NCBI GenBank assembly: GCA_008501545.1
Contig: QQUM01000545.1
Coordinates: 1 to 5,559 of the forward strand
DNA: 5,559 nt
From: Calditrichota bacterium
GTDB taxonomy: Bacteria; Zhuqueibacterota; Zhuqueibacteria; Zhuqueibacterales; Geothermadaptataceae
Direction: 5' to 3'
The first letter of the stretch is position 1. Each line of letters opens with the position of its first letter. Under the pieces are notes generated by a model that saw nothing but the letters and a program-made list of their open reading frames with translations, had not been told where the DNA came from and ran no database searches. The position numbers and the translations under genes are program-made. This document shows positions 1 to 5,559 of the stretch, one piece after another.

Positions 1-580
1 GCTGCTTGTCGGACAAAAACATGTTACGGCGCGCTCGAATCCACCCGCTGTAAAAAAAGAAATCCCGGGCATCTACTGTGATCTCTCCGCCATTGCAAAA
101 GGTTATGCTGTCGATGCTGTAGCAGACTATCTCATCGATGCAGGATTTGCAAACTTTCTCGTCGAAATCGGTGGTGAAGTGCGGGCCGGTGGTAAAAAAG
201 CCAACGGAGACGCCTGGCGCATCGGGATTGCTTCACCTGTAAAAAGTGGTGGCATTCAGAAGGTGGTACGGCTTTCCGATACCGGCATGGCAACATCCGG
301 TGATTACTTTAATTATTTTGAAAAAGATGGAAAACGCTACTCACATACCATCGATCCCGTGACCGGGCATCCTGTAACCCACAAACTCGCATCTGTTACT
401 GTGATCCACCCATCCTGTATGACTGCCGACGGCTACGCCACGGCAATCGACGTGATGGGACCTGAAAAGGGCTTCGAATTTGCCCAGGATCGGAATTTAG
501 CCGTCTTCATGATTGTTCGCAGTAATGGAGGTTTTGTCGAGAAAATGACCCCTGAATTTGAAGCAATATTTATGAAATAA
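1..580 (+). CDS. apbE: FAD:protein FMN transferase (ApbE family), 3' part
   Basis: The reading frame is open from base 2 to the TAA at 578-580, giving the last 192 residues; the N-terminal part, roughly 100-150 residues for this family, lies upstream of the window. Visible family motifs, numbered from the first full codon, are DLSAIAKGYAVD (27-38), EIGGEVRAGG (55-64), TSGDY (98-102), SHTIDPVTGHPV (114-125) and M-T-A-D-G-Y-A-T (140-147). Asp143 and Thr147 in the last motif correspond to the family's metal ligands. ApbE proteins use FAD and Mg2+ to link FMN covalently to a Thr/Ser of target proteins such as NqrB/NqrC or RnfG/D, acting on the periplasmic side. The GTG at 179 falls inside the conserved EIGGEV motif, so it is not the start. 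The next gene begins 15 bp after the stop and looks like nqrM, which points to Na+-NQR as the target. Any lipoprotein signal would lie outside the window. Confidence 0.95.
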   Translation, partial: LLVGQKHVTARSNPPAVKKEIPGIYCDLSAIAKGYAVDAVADYLIDAGFANFLVEIGGEVRAGGKKANGDAWRIGIASPVKSGGIQKVVRLSDTGMATSGDYFNYFEKDGKRYSHTIDPVTGHPVTHKLASVTVIHPSCMTADGYATAIDVMGPEKGFEFAQDRNLAVFMIVRSNGGFVEKMTPEFEAIFMK

Positions 581-595
581 AGGAAGTGATATAAA

Positions 596-793
596 ATGAC
601 TATCTATTTTATAGCTTTTGGACTCATGATTGTCGGTTTTGCATTTATGGCCGGCATGTTGCATTTTGCCCAATGGAAAAAGAAAGAAGGCAGCTGCGGC
701 TGTGCTGCCGGACTCGAAGAAGAGTACCTGCTCTCCGGTAAATTGCCAACGACCTGCTCCCGCACCGGACAGCTTTGTGAAAATCGAAAATAG
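596..793 (+). CDS. nqrM: Probable Na+-NQR maturation protein NqrM (Cys-rich, one membrane helix)
   Basis: This is a 65-residue protein starting 15 bp after the ApbE stop, with an AGGAAG ribosome site at 581-586. Residues 2-25 form one hydrophobic helix (start MTIYFIAFGLMIVGF). A basic stretch QWKKKE and a Cys-rich tail follow: GSCGC with Cys34 and Cys36, then Cys54 and Cys61. NqrM (DUF539) proteins are small single-span membrane proteins with a GSCGG-like motif after the helix and a few further cysteines. They are needed, together with ApbE, for functional Na+-pumping NADH:quinone reductase, apparently by supplying iron for the centre between NqrD and NqrE. The size, topology, GSCG motif and position after apbE all agree. 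The rest of the tail (LEEEYLLSGKLPTTCSRTGQLC) is longer and less familiar than in the NqrM proteins I know, so it may be a divergent branch. A small FeoB-associated Cys-rich membrane protein is the main alternative, but the neighbourhood argues against it. Confidence 0.72.
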   Translation: MTIYFIAFGLMIVGFAFMAGMLHFAQWKKKEGSCGCAAGLEEEYLLSGKLPTTCSRTGQLCENRK

Positions 794-821
794 CATTTAA
801 CTGCTAAATGAAATGTATTAT

Positions 822-865
822 AATACTGTGTTGTCCACTTAAACGTAAGGCCACAACACAGTATT
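822..865 (+). terminator. Perfect 13-bp inverted repeat after nqrM, probable terminator
   Basis: AATACTGTGTTGT (822-834) is perfectly complementary to ACAACACAGTATT (853-865). The 18-base interior may close further through CC 835-836 with GG 849-850. It starts 28 bp after the nqrM stop, the expected place for the end of the apbE-nqrM transcript. The stem is AT-rich and only TTT (864-866) follows, so it is not a strong textbook intrinsic terminator. It could also protect the mRNA 3' end or bind a protein as a dyad. Confidence 0.5.
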
Positions 866-1050
866 TAATGCAAGTACTTCCTGCCTCTCCTGTTCCCCAT
901 CCATTCTTCCATTATCCATGAGCTTTATCTCTTTACAGCACGCACTAAATACCCAAAATTTGTAAAACATTACAATGATATCGATTATTTTAAATTGTAT
1001 ATGATAAATTTTTTACATAACTTTTATCAAATTATTTTATATCAAAATCT
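866..1050. other. AT-rich intergenic leader, no gene seen
   Basis: No coding frame is supported on either strand. The first part (about 875-935) is pyrimidine-rich with repeated CCAT. The second part (about 955-1050) is very AT-rich and should contain the promoter of the lipoprotein gene. TACAAT (971-976) and TATGAT (1000-1005) resemble -10 boxes, but neither has a convincing upstream partner and there is no TAnnTTTG, so no promoter is called. Confidence 0.4.
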
Positions 1051-1057
1051 AAGGAGT
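1051..1057 (+). promoter_or_regulatory. Strong Shine-Dalgarno site of the LamG lipoprotein gene
   Basis: AAGGAGT lies 5 bp before the ATG at 1063 and is a near-perfect match to the 16S rRNA 3' end. It fixes the start codon. It also shows that this genome uses Shine-Dalgarno sequences at some genes. Confidence 0.75.
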
Positions 1058-1062
1058 GTATT

Positions 1063-1833
1063 ATGGCCAAACTACTTACGCTTTTATCGGGATTGCTGCT
1101 TTTATTCAGCTGTGAAAACAATTCGATGAGTTCACTGGAGTTGACTGCACCGGAAAATAGCACATCGCTGGATAAATCTGCAGCGCAATCACGGGGGACT
1201 GCATTGGCTTTGGATGGTGATGGCGACTATGTTGTCATTCCGGACAGCCCTTCACTCGATATGCCAAACAGCTTTACAATCACAGCATGGATTTTTCTGA
1301 ATGAATACACAGAGTGGGCCAGCGTCGTAACCAAAGGCACAGATGATAACAACTATACGATTCATCAATCCGGGCCCGACGTCGGAAGTGAATTCGGGCA
1401 TTTGCGCTTTACAGGTGCACCACCTGTGTGGCCGGGCTTCCTTGAATCGAATACACAGATTCCTCTCGACGAATGGCATCATGTTGCGATTACATGGGAT
1501 GGTACAACGCTCAAATTTTATCTCGATGGCCAGGCTGATGGCGAACATGCCCTGACCGGACCACTTGGAACGAATGACGAACCACTGCATATCGGTGCGG
1601 ACTTCCCTGGTGGGGATGAATTCTGGAATGGTGCAATCGATGAAGTCAAATTGTGGAACGTTGCGCTTTCACAAAAACATGTGAAAACAGCTATGAATGG
1701 TCACTCTTCACCGCGTGCAAATGCACTCGCAGGAATCTGGACATTTGGTGAAGGCAGTGGCACAGCAGTGAATGACCGCTCTACCAATAACAATGATGGT
1801 GTGTTGGTCGGAGATGCAACGTGGACTGATTAA
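1063..1833 (+). CDS. LamG / concanavalin A-like domain lipoprotein
   Basis: This complete 256-residue protein has a good ribosome site just before the ATG. Residues 1-17 are a lipoprotein signal: Lys3, a Leu-rich core and the lipobox LFSC with Cys17. After a Ser/Thr/Asn-rich linker (18-46) comes one LamG-like jelly roll. Its hallmarks are ALALDGDGDYVVIP (47-60), FTITAWIFL (71-79), DEWHHVAITWDGTTLKFYLDG (136-156), PLHIGAD (174-180) and the closing FWNGAIDEVKLWNVALS (187-203). The tail ALAGIWTFGEGSGTAVNDRS...ATW (221-254) is the W-x-F-x-E-G-S-G strand motif that commonly follows or starts LamG units. Such domains bind carbohydrates or other ligands, usually with Ca2+, and are common in exported Bacteroidota proteins. 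No catalytic domain is attached, so this is a binding or adhesion protein rather than an enzyme as far as can be seen. The ligand is unknown. It appears to be a single-gene unit. Confidence 0.88.
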   Translation: MAKLLTLLSGLLLLFSCENNSMSSLELTAPENSTSLDKSAAQSRGTALALDGDGDYVVIPDSPSLDMPNSFTITAWIFLNEYTEWASVVTKGTDDNNYTIHQSGPDVGSEFGHLRFTGAPPVWPGFLESNTQIPLDEWHHVAITWDGTTLKFYLDGQADGEHALTGPLGTNDEPLHIGADFPGGDEFWNGAIDEVKLWNVALSQKHVKTAMNGHSSPRANALAGIWTFGEGSGTAVNDRSTNNNDGVLVGDATWTD

Positions 1834-1871
1834 AAAGCCGCATGGCCCCGAAGAGAAATTCATATTTAGGC
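1834..1871. other. Short spacer between the lipoprotein gene and the repeat element
   Basis: These 38 bp separate the TAA from the left inverted terminus. GCCCC (1845-1849) can pair with GGGGC (1873-1877) across a 23-base loop, but no T-run follows, so a terminator is not supported. Confidence 0.3.
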
Positions 1872-1889
1872 TGGGGCTGTGTTAAAACA
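1872..1889 (+). repeat. Left terminal inverted repeat
   Basis: TGGGGCTGTGTTAAAACA. It pairs with 2451-2468, with two mismatches at the tenth and twelfth bases. Similarity fades quickly inside the element. Confidence 0.65.
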
Positions 1890-2042
1890 TGAAATTCTCA
1901 AATATTTATACATTATTTTGTGTGTACAAAAATTTACTTTAACAGTCCACTCCAGGGAGCACTGTCGTCGGGTTAGATTAGGTTATCAGTTCGTCAAATA
2001 AACTTAATAATTCCTCACTACACTCAGCCTGGCGTTTGAAAA

Positions 2043-2246
2043 AACCTTGGTTTCGCAATTAAACCTTAGTAGTCTGCAAAAACACCGAACACCAAAATCT
2101 TATTACTTTATTAGGCAACACTAAATAAGGTAATAAGGTTACCATTTGTGAAATTTCAGCTCTACTAAGGTTGAAAGAACTAAAATAAGGTTTCAAAAAC
2201 AGGAACATCATATTGTTCGAATGAAGCTATAATTAATACCAAGGTT
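2043..2246. repeat. Nested inverted repeats sharing an AAGGTT core
   Basis: Three inverted pairs are nested around one centre. AACCTTGGT (2043-2051) pairs with ACCAAGGTT (2238-2246). AACCTTAGTAG (2062-2072) pairs perfectly with CTACTAAGGTT (2162-2172). A long near-palindrome lies at 2099-2137. Each arm contains AACCTT on the left and AAGGTT on the right. The layout suggests a fold-back element or a large imperfect RNA hairpin. The outer pair is only 9 bp, and its right arm belongs to the second direct repeat, so the outer pairing is less sure than the inner two. Confidence 0.5.
2099..2137. repeat. Long hairpin at the centre of the repeat element
   Basis: CTTATTACTTTATTAG (2099-2114) faces CTAAATAAGGTAATAAG (2121-2137). 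The two arms pair with one wobble and one bulged base, around the 6-base loop GCAACA. AAT before the left arm and GTT after the right arm extend the stem by about three pairs, one of them a wobble. The stem is AT-rich and no T-run follows, so it does not look like a terminator. Confidence 0.6.
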
Positions 2247-2308
2247 AAAAGAACAAAAATAAGGTTTGAAAAACAGGAACAAATCATTGTTCGAATGAAG
2301 CTATAATT
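2167..2308 (+). repeat. Two 68-bp direct repeats, 6 bp apart
   Basis: Copies run 2167-2234 and 2241-2308 and match at 61 of 68 bases without gaps. Both start AAGGTT, contain AAAATAAGGTTT and AAAAACAGGAAC, and end TTGTTCGAATGAAGCTATAATT. Each can form a small stem GAACA/TGTTC (2203-2207 with 2214-2218 in copy 1). Four of the seven differences fall in the 6-base loop of that stem. No frame through the repeats looks coding. Two copies with a 6-bp gap are too few and too close for CRISPR. Confidence 0.85.
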
Positions 2309-2335
2309 CAACGATAAATAAAGTATCACTATTGT

Positions 2336-2365
2336 TTGTCCTGGCGGCTATGCTCGCCAGGACAA
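2336..2365. repeat. Perfect 11-bp GC-rich hairpin
   Basis: TTGTCCTGGCG (2336-2346) and CGCCAGGACAA (2355-2365) pair perfectly around the 8-base loop GCTATGCT. It stands out as GC-rich in AT-rich surroundings. Neither strand has a T-run after the stem, so it is not a classical intrinsic terminator. It may be a structural part of the mobile element or a protein-binding dyad. Confidence 0.65.
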
Positions 2366-2450
2366 TTGACTGGCGTTCGCTTTGCTCCGCCTCTTTTCAA
2401 ATACGCAAATTTGCATATACATAGAACTGCATATTTATTTACTCAAGTTA

Positions 2451-2468
2451 TGTTTTGATACAGCCCCA
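2451..2468 (-). repeat. Right terminal inverted repeat
   Basis: TGTTTTGATACAGCCCCA, the inverted partner of 1872-1889. See the mobile element entry for what the pair implies. Confidence 0.65.
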
Positions 2469-2599
2469 ATGTCTTCGCACGTCTCGCCTGATATCTCTAA
2501 AGATTTAAATTTGAACAGCAGAATTTGCCCCATCTATTCTCATCCACATATTCTCACCGAAATGCTCATATCACTCATTTAAAGTTCATTTTCCATTTC
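2469..2599. other. Non-coding stretch between the repeat element and the promoter
   Basis: I see no gene, repeat or RNA gene here. A 66-codon frame crosses it from 2382 but has no ribosome site, begins inside the repeat element and has no recognisable protein features. Confidence 0.4.
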
Positions 2600-2631
2600 T
2601 TTGACAAAAAAGATTTGAAAAATTACATTTG
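2600..2631 (+). promoter_or_regulatory. Bacteroidota-type promoter of the sensor kinase gene
   Basis: TACATTTG (2624-2631) fits the Bacteroidota -7 consensus TAnnTTTG exactly. TTTG (2600-2603) lies 20 bases before it, close to the usual -33 spacing. The same segment also reads as TTGACA (2601-2606), 17 bases from TACATT. A start just after 2631 would give a leader of roughly 110 nt before the ATG at 2747. No operator-like dyad is visible between the two. Confidence 0.5.
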
Positions 2632-2746
2632 CATTTTCTTAATTTTCTTTCAACATTTTCTTATGGATAAGGTGTCTACTAACAAAACAACATATCAATA
2701 GAACACGTTTAACCATGCCTGGCACTATAAAGACTGTGAGAAGTTA

Positions 2747-5559
2747 ATGATAAACATGATGCACTTTTGGAATAACACACGCATTTATTTCTCGAAAAGG
2801 CATGATCTCAAAAGACCAGTGCTCTACCTCATCCTGTTTATTTCAATCCCTGTTGCCGTACAGGCACAAATAAAAGATATCGAATTCGATCAATTTTCCA
2901 TTAAGGATGGATTATCATTTGGTGGTGGAAAACACATCATCCAGGATAGAGATGGCTTTTTGTGGTTTGGCACGAATTACGGTTTAAACCGATTTGACGG
3001 GCGTGAATTCAAACATTATCTGAATAGTCCAGCAGATTCAAGTAGCATATCAGATAACCAGGTTTATTGCCTTTATATCGATAGAAGCGGTGTCCTCTGG
3101 GTTGGCACGAGGAATGGTCTAAACAAATATGATAAATATTTTGATCGATTCACACGCTATCTGAACGAACCGGGCAACGCGAACAGCCTCCTGGCAGCAG
3201 ATGTACAGTCTATTTTCCAGGATAAATCAGGCGTTTATTGGATTGGTGGCAGTAAAGGGATATCCAAAACAGACAGCGCTTTTACCAGGTTTAAGCATTT
3301 TAAAACCAATTCACAGGATCCAAACGGTTTGCCAGCCGGCCAGTTTGGATCGATGTACCTGGATAGTTATAATAATTTATGGATTGCAATTCATGGAACT
3401 GGCCGTGAAACACTGTCATGCCTCAATGTCATCAACGAAAAATTTACCCATTTCACCCACATTCCCACCGACTCAACCAGTATTTCAGATGGATTTATAT
3501 ATCCCATCTATGAAGACAAAAACAGGAATTTGTGGGTCGGTGCCGATGGATTGAATCAATTTAACAGGCAAAATCACACATTTACTCGATTCAAATTAGA
3601 AGCATCGAATCCATTGGAGTCGGTCAACAAAAATTTAAAAGCGATGTATGAAGATAATTCCGGAAATTTCTGGATAGCAACAGCGAATGAACTCTTTACC
3701 TTTGATCGTACAACAAGGAAAATTTCCAGAGTGACACAGGACGAAATAAATGCATTTTCCATCTATGAAGACCGCTCAGGCGTCATCTGGATAACTGGAC
3801 ATGAACAGGTTCTTTTAAAATATGATCAGGAAAACAAGCAATTTCCGCCACCTTTATTTGATAAATTAGTGGGACAAGTCATTGAAGATGAACACGGTAT
3901 GATCTGGCTTGCAGGTGACCTCGGCATGTACCGGTTTGACCGTATTTCCGGTCGCCAATCACTATTCCAGATTAATCCGGGAGGAAATGGAAACTTTATT
4001 AGCACGATTCTGGTGGATAAGACCGGAAAAATGTGGATCGGCATGGATCATGGCCTCTATTCTTTTGACCGGTCGACGCATCGCTTGAGTAAACCAAAAT
4101 TTCCATTAGGAACTGAGCTGATAACCATTGACAAAAATATCGTTGTTGTAATGGAAGACAGCCTTGGAATGATCTGGATTGGCACCACGCAAGGCCTGTA
4201 CAAATTCAACAAAGCAACTGGCGAAACAAAGCGCTATCAACACGATCCGAAGGATAGCACGAGTCTGCACCACAATTACATTCGAAATATCATACCAGAC
4301 AAAAGCGGTTCTGTATGGATTTGTGCTACCGATCTCCATAAATACGATCCAGAGAAAGACCATTTTACTCACGGTATTTCCAACATTGACGATCCCATGG
4401 GGCCGGGACACAACCAGATCATTTGTCTCCATGAATCTGACCATGGCAAGAAAGGCACCTATTGGATCGGCACAGATATCGGTTTGTTTAAATATGATCG
4501 TGCAAGCGAATCATTCTCCCATTTCACAAAAAAAAATGGCCTTCCACATGTGTTGATACGTGGCATCGAGGAAGATAAACAGGGTTATTTATGGATACTC
4601 TCCGGATACGGTCTGTCGAAATTTAATCCAAAAACCAATGCTTTTAAAAATTATGATGTCGATGATGGCCTGCCAGCAGGGCAATATTGGGAGTTAATCC
4701 AAAATAGAAATGGGGAAATGTTTGTGGGTGGCAACAAAGGGCTTGCCGTTTTTCATCCTGACAGCATTCGGGACGATCTGCACAGACCGCCTGTTGTTCT
4801 AACCCGTTTTAAAATATCAAACGAAGAAGTTGCATTCGACAGCTCACTTTCTCAGTTAAATCAGATAATTCTAAATTATGATGAAAACATGATTGCATTT
4901 GAATTTGCAGCTTTGGATTTCACCAATCCGGAGAAAAACCAGTTTGCTTTCAAAATGGAAGGTTTCAATGAGAACTGGATTCATGCCGGTAATAAAAACG
5001 AAGCCACCTACACTAATCTTCCGCCTGGACAATATACCTTCCGCGTAAAAAGTGCAAATCACGACGGTGTTTGGAATGAAAAAGCGGCGGCAATTCAACT
5101 TGTCATCATGCCACCCTGGTGGAGAACGATTCCTGCCTATATTTCCTATTTCCTTTTATTCGCATTGCTTTTATACACCATTCGGCGTGTTCAGCTAAAC
5201 CGGATTACTATGAAACATGAACTGGAACTGAAAAGTTTACACTCTGAAAAGCTTGAAGAAATCGACCGTGCCAAGTCCCGCTTTTTTGCCAATATTTCGC
5301 ACGAGTTCCGCACCCCGCTTACGTTGATTCTGGGTTCTATCGAAACATGGCAGAGGAAAGCACTCCCCGACTGGATGAAAAAAGATGTTCGGATTTTAGA
5401 ACGCAATGGCAGGCGTTTGTTGCGACTGATTAACCAGTTGCTGGATATTTCAAAACTGGAGTCCAACCGCATGTCGCTACAGGCCCGGCCCGAAAACATT
5501 GCCAAATCACTGAAATACCTTGTGCATTCCTTTCATTCCTTATCTGAACGCAAACATAT
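2747..5559 (+). CDS. Two-propeller (Reg_prop/Y_Y_Y) sensor histidine kinase, probably hybrid; 3' end outside window
   Basis: The frame is open from 2702 to the window end; 937 codons are present from ATG 2747 (ATG 2756 or 2759 are alternatives, and none has a clear ribosome site). Residues about 25-41 are a signal sequence (PVLYLILFISIPVAVQAQ). Residues about 50-680 hold some 14 blades with the Reg_prop signature, for example LWFGTNYGLNRFD (Trp73), LWVGTRNGLNKYD (Trp118), IWIGTTQGLYKFN and YWIGTDIGLFKYD, enough for two seven-bladed propellers. A Y_Y_Y domain (about 710-788) is followed by one transmembrane helix (795-812). A linker then leads to HisKA, FFANISHEFRTPLT, with phospho-acceptor His852, and the dimerisation helix LLRLINQLLDISKLES. 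In this family the periplasmic propellers sense a ligand, often an oligosaccharide, and the kinase passes phosphate to a fused receiver and AraC-type activator. Those domains and the ATPase domain would lie past the edge, so hybrid status is inferred. Several blades (third, sixth, seventh, eleventh) depart from consensus. Confidence 0.93.
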   Translation, partial: MINMMHFWNNTRIYFSKRHDLKRPVLYLILFISIPVAVQAQIKDIEFDQFSIKDGLSFGGGKHIIQDRDGFLWFGTNYGLNRFDGREFKHYLNSPADSSSISDNQVYCLYIDRSGVLWVGTRNGLNKYDKYFDRFTRYLNEPGNANSLLAADVQSIFQDKSGVYWIGGSKGISKTDSAFTRFKHFKTNSQDPNGLPAGQFGSMYLDSYNNLWIAIHGTGRETLSCLNVINEKFTHFTHIPTDSTSISDGFIYPIYEDKNRNLWVGADGLNQFNRQNHTFTRFKLEASNPLESVNKNLKAMYEDNSGNFWIATANELFTFDRTTRKISRVTQDEINAFSIYEDRSGVIWITGHEQVLLKYDQENKQFPPPLFDKLVGQVIEDEHGMIWLAGDLGMYRFDRISGRQSLFQINPGGNGNFISTILVDKTGKMWIGMDHGLYSFDRSTHRLSKPKFPLGTELITIDKNIVVVMEDSLGMIWIGTTQGLYKFNKATGETKRYQHDPKDSTSLHHNYIRNIIPDKSGSVWICATDLHKYDPEKDHFTHGISNIDDPMGPGHNQIICLHESDHGKKGTYWIGTDIGLFKYDRASESFSHFTKKNGLPHVLIRGIEEDKQGYLWILSGYGLSKFNPKTNAFKNYDVDDGLPAGQYWELIQNRNGEMFVGGNKGLAVFHPDSIRDDLHRPPVVLTRFKISNEEVAFDSSLSQLNQIILNYDENMIAFEFAALDFTNPEKNQFAFKMEGFNENWIHAGNKNEATYTNLPPGQYTFRVKSANHDGVWNEKAAAIQLVIMPPWWRTIPAYISYFLLFALLLYTIRRVQLNRITMKHELELKSLHSEKLEEIDRAKSRFFANISHEFRTPLTLILGSIETWQRKALPDWMKKDVRILERNGRRLLRLINQLLDISKLESNRMSLQARPENIAKSLKYLVHSFHSLSERKH

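Larger units (their letters stand above)
1872..2468. mobile_element. Probable MITE or gutted insertion sequence with 18-bp inverted termini
   Basis: TGGGGCTGTGTTAAAACA (1872-1889) and TGTTTTGATACAGCCCCA (2451-2468) are inverted copies matching at 16 of 18 positions, enclosing a 597-bp element. Ends of the GGGGCTGT...AAAA type are typical of several transposase-bearing insertion sequence families (an IS1182-like end is my impression, not a database match). The interior has no open frame resembling a transposase. It holds nested inverted repeats and a near-tandem direct repeat instead, as expected of a non-autonomous element or a decayed IS. The flanks (tttaggct / atgtcttc) show no clear target duplication, so it may be old. 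It sits between two + strand genes and breaks neither. Confidence 0.55.

Noticed and set aside
179..181. GTG as a start codon for the transferase
   Set aside because: It lies inside the conserved EIGGEV segment, and the same frame is open and homologous upstream to the window edge.
497..796. 99-codon frame on the - strand opposite nqrM
   Set aside because: It is antisense to apbE and nqrM, which are supported by motifs and a ribosome site, and its protein is unrecognisable.
1252..1590. 112-codon - strand frame and a 70-codon + strand frame inside the LamG gene
   Set aside because: The LamG frame has all the jelly-roll motifs and a ribosome site; the others have no supporting features.
2167..2308. 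Possible CRISPR array
   Set aside because: There are only two units of 68 bp with a 6-bp gap and no spacer-length unique sequence.
2336..2391. Possible integron attC site
   Set aside because: The hairpin lacks the RYYYAAC and GTTRRRY core sites, and there is no cassette gene or integrase.
2382..2582. 66-codon open frame on the + strand
   Set aside because: It overlaps the right inverted terminus, lacks a ribosome site, and its translation shows no domain or plausible composition.
2720..2736. TGGCAC resembling the -24 box of a sigma-54 promoter before the sensor kinase
   Set aside because: The -12 GC is absent at the required distance: AC stands at 2733-2734.
4106..4556. Overlapping frames of 112 and 125 codons on both strands inside the sensor kinase gene
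   Set aside because: The kinase frame is continuous here and encodes regular propeller blades; the other frames are shadows.

Overview
The window suggests a member of the Bacteroidota or a related FCB-group phylum. Three things point there: a periplasmic two-propeller (Reg_prop / Y_Y_Y) sensor histidine kinase of the hybrid two-component type, a Bacteroidota-like TAnnTTTG promoter in front of it, and an ApbE-NqrM pair typical of the end of a Na+-NQR cluster. Two genes carry clear Shine-Dalgarno sequences (AGGAAG and AAGGAG), which is less usual for classical Bacteroidota, so an FCB relative is also possible. No phylogenetic marker is present, so this placement is an inference. All genes lie on the + strand.

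Bases 1-865 are the tail of an operon. They hold the C-terminal 192 residues of an FAD:protein FMN transferase (ApbE), then a small Cys-rich one-helix membrane protein that is best read as the Na+-NQR maturation factor NqrM, then a perfect 13-bp inverted repeat that probably ends the transcript. ApbE attaches FMN to the NqrB/NqrC subunits and NqrM supports iron-centre assembly, so the genes upstream of the window are probably nqrA-F.

Bases 866-1833 hold an AT-rich leader and a complete 256-residue lipoprotein with a single LamG/concanavalin-A-like jelly-roll domain. It is probably an exported, surface-attached binding protein.

Bases 1834-2746 hold no convincing gene but are rich in structure. 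A pair of 18-bp terminal inverted repeats (TGGGGCTGT...) bounds 597 bp that look like a MITE or a gutted insertion sequence. Inside are nested inverted repeats around a long hairpin, two 68-bp direct repeats that are 61/68 identical, and an 11-bp GC-rich perfect hairpin. This is the least explained part of the window. A probable promoter for the next gene follows at about 2600-2631.

Bases 2747-5559 hold the first 937 codons of a very large sensor kinase gene that runs off the right edge. It encodes a signal sequence, about 14 propeller blades, a Y_Y_Y domain, one transmembrane helix and a HisKA domain with the phospho-acceptor His. In this family it would normally continue into an ATPase domain, a receiver and an AraC-type DNA-binding domain, all outside the window. 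Such proteins usually sense glycans or their breakdown products. The LamG lipoprotein next door would fit that theme, but nothing in the window proves a link.
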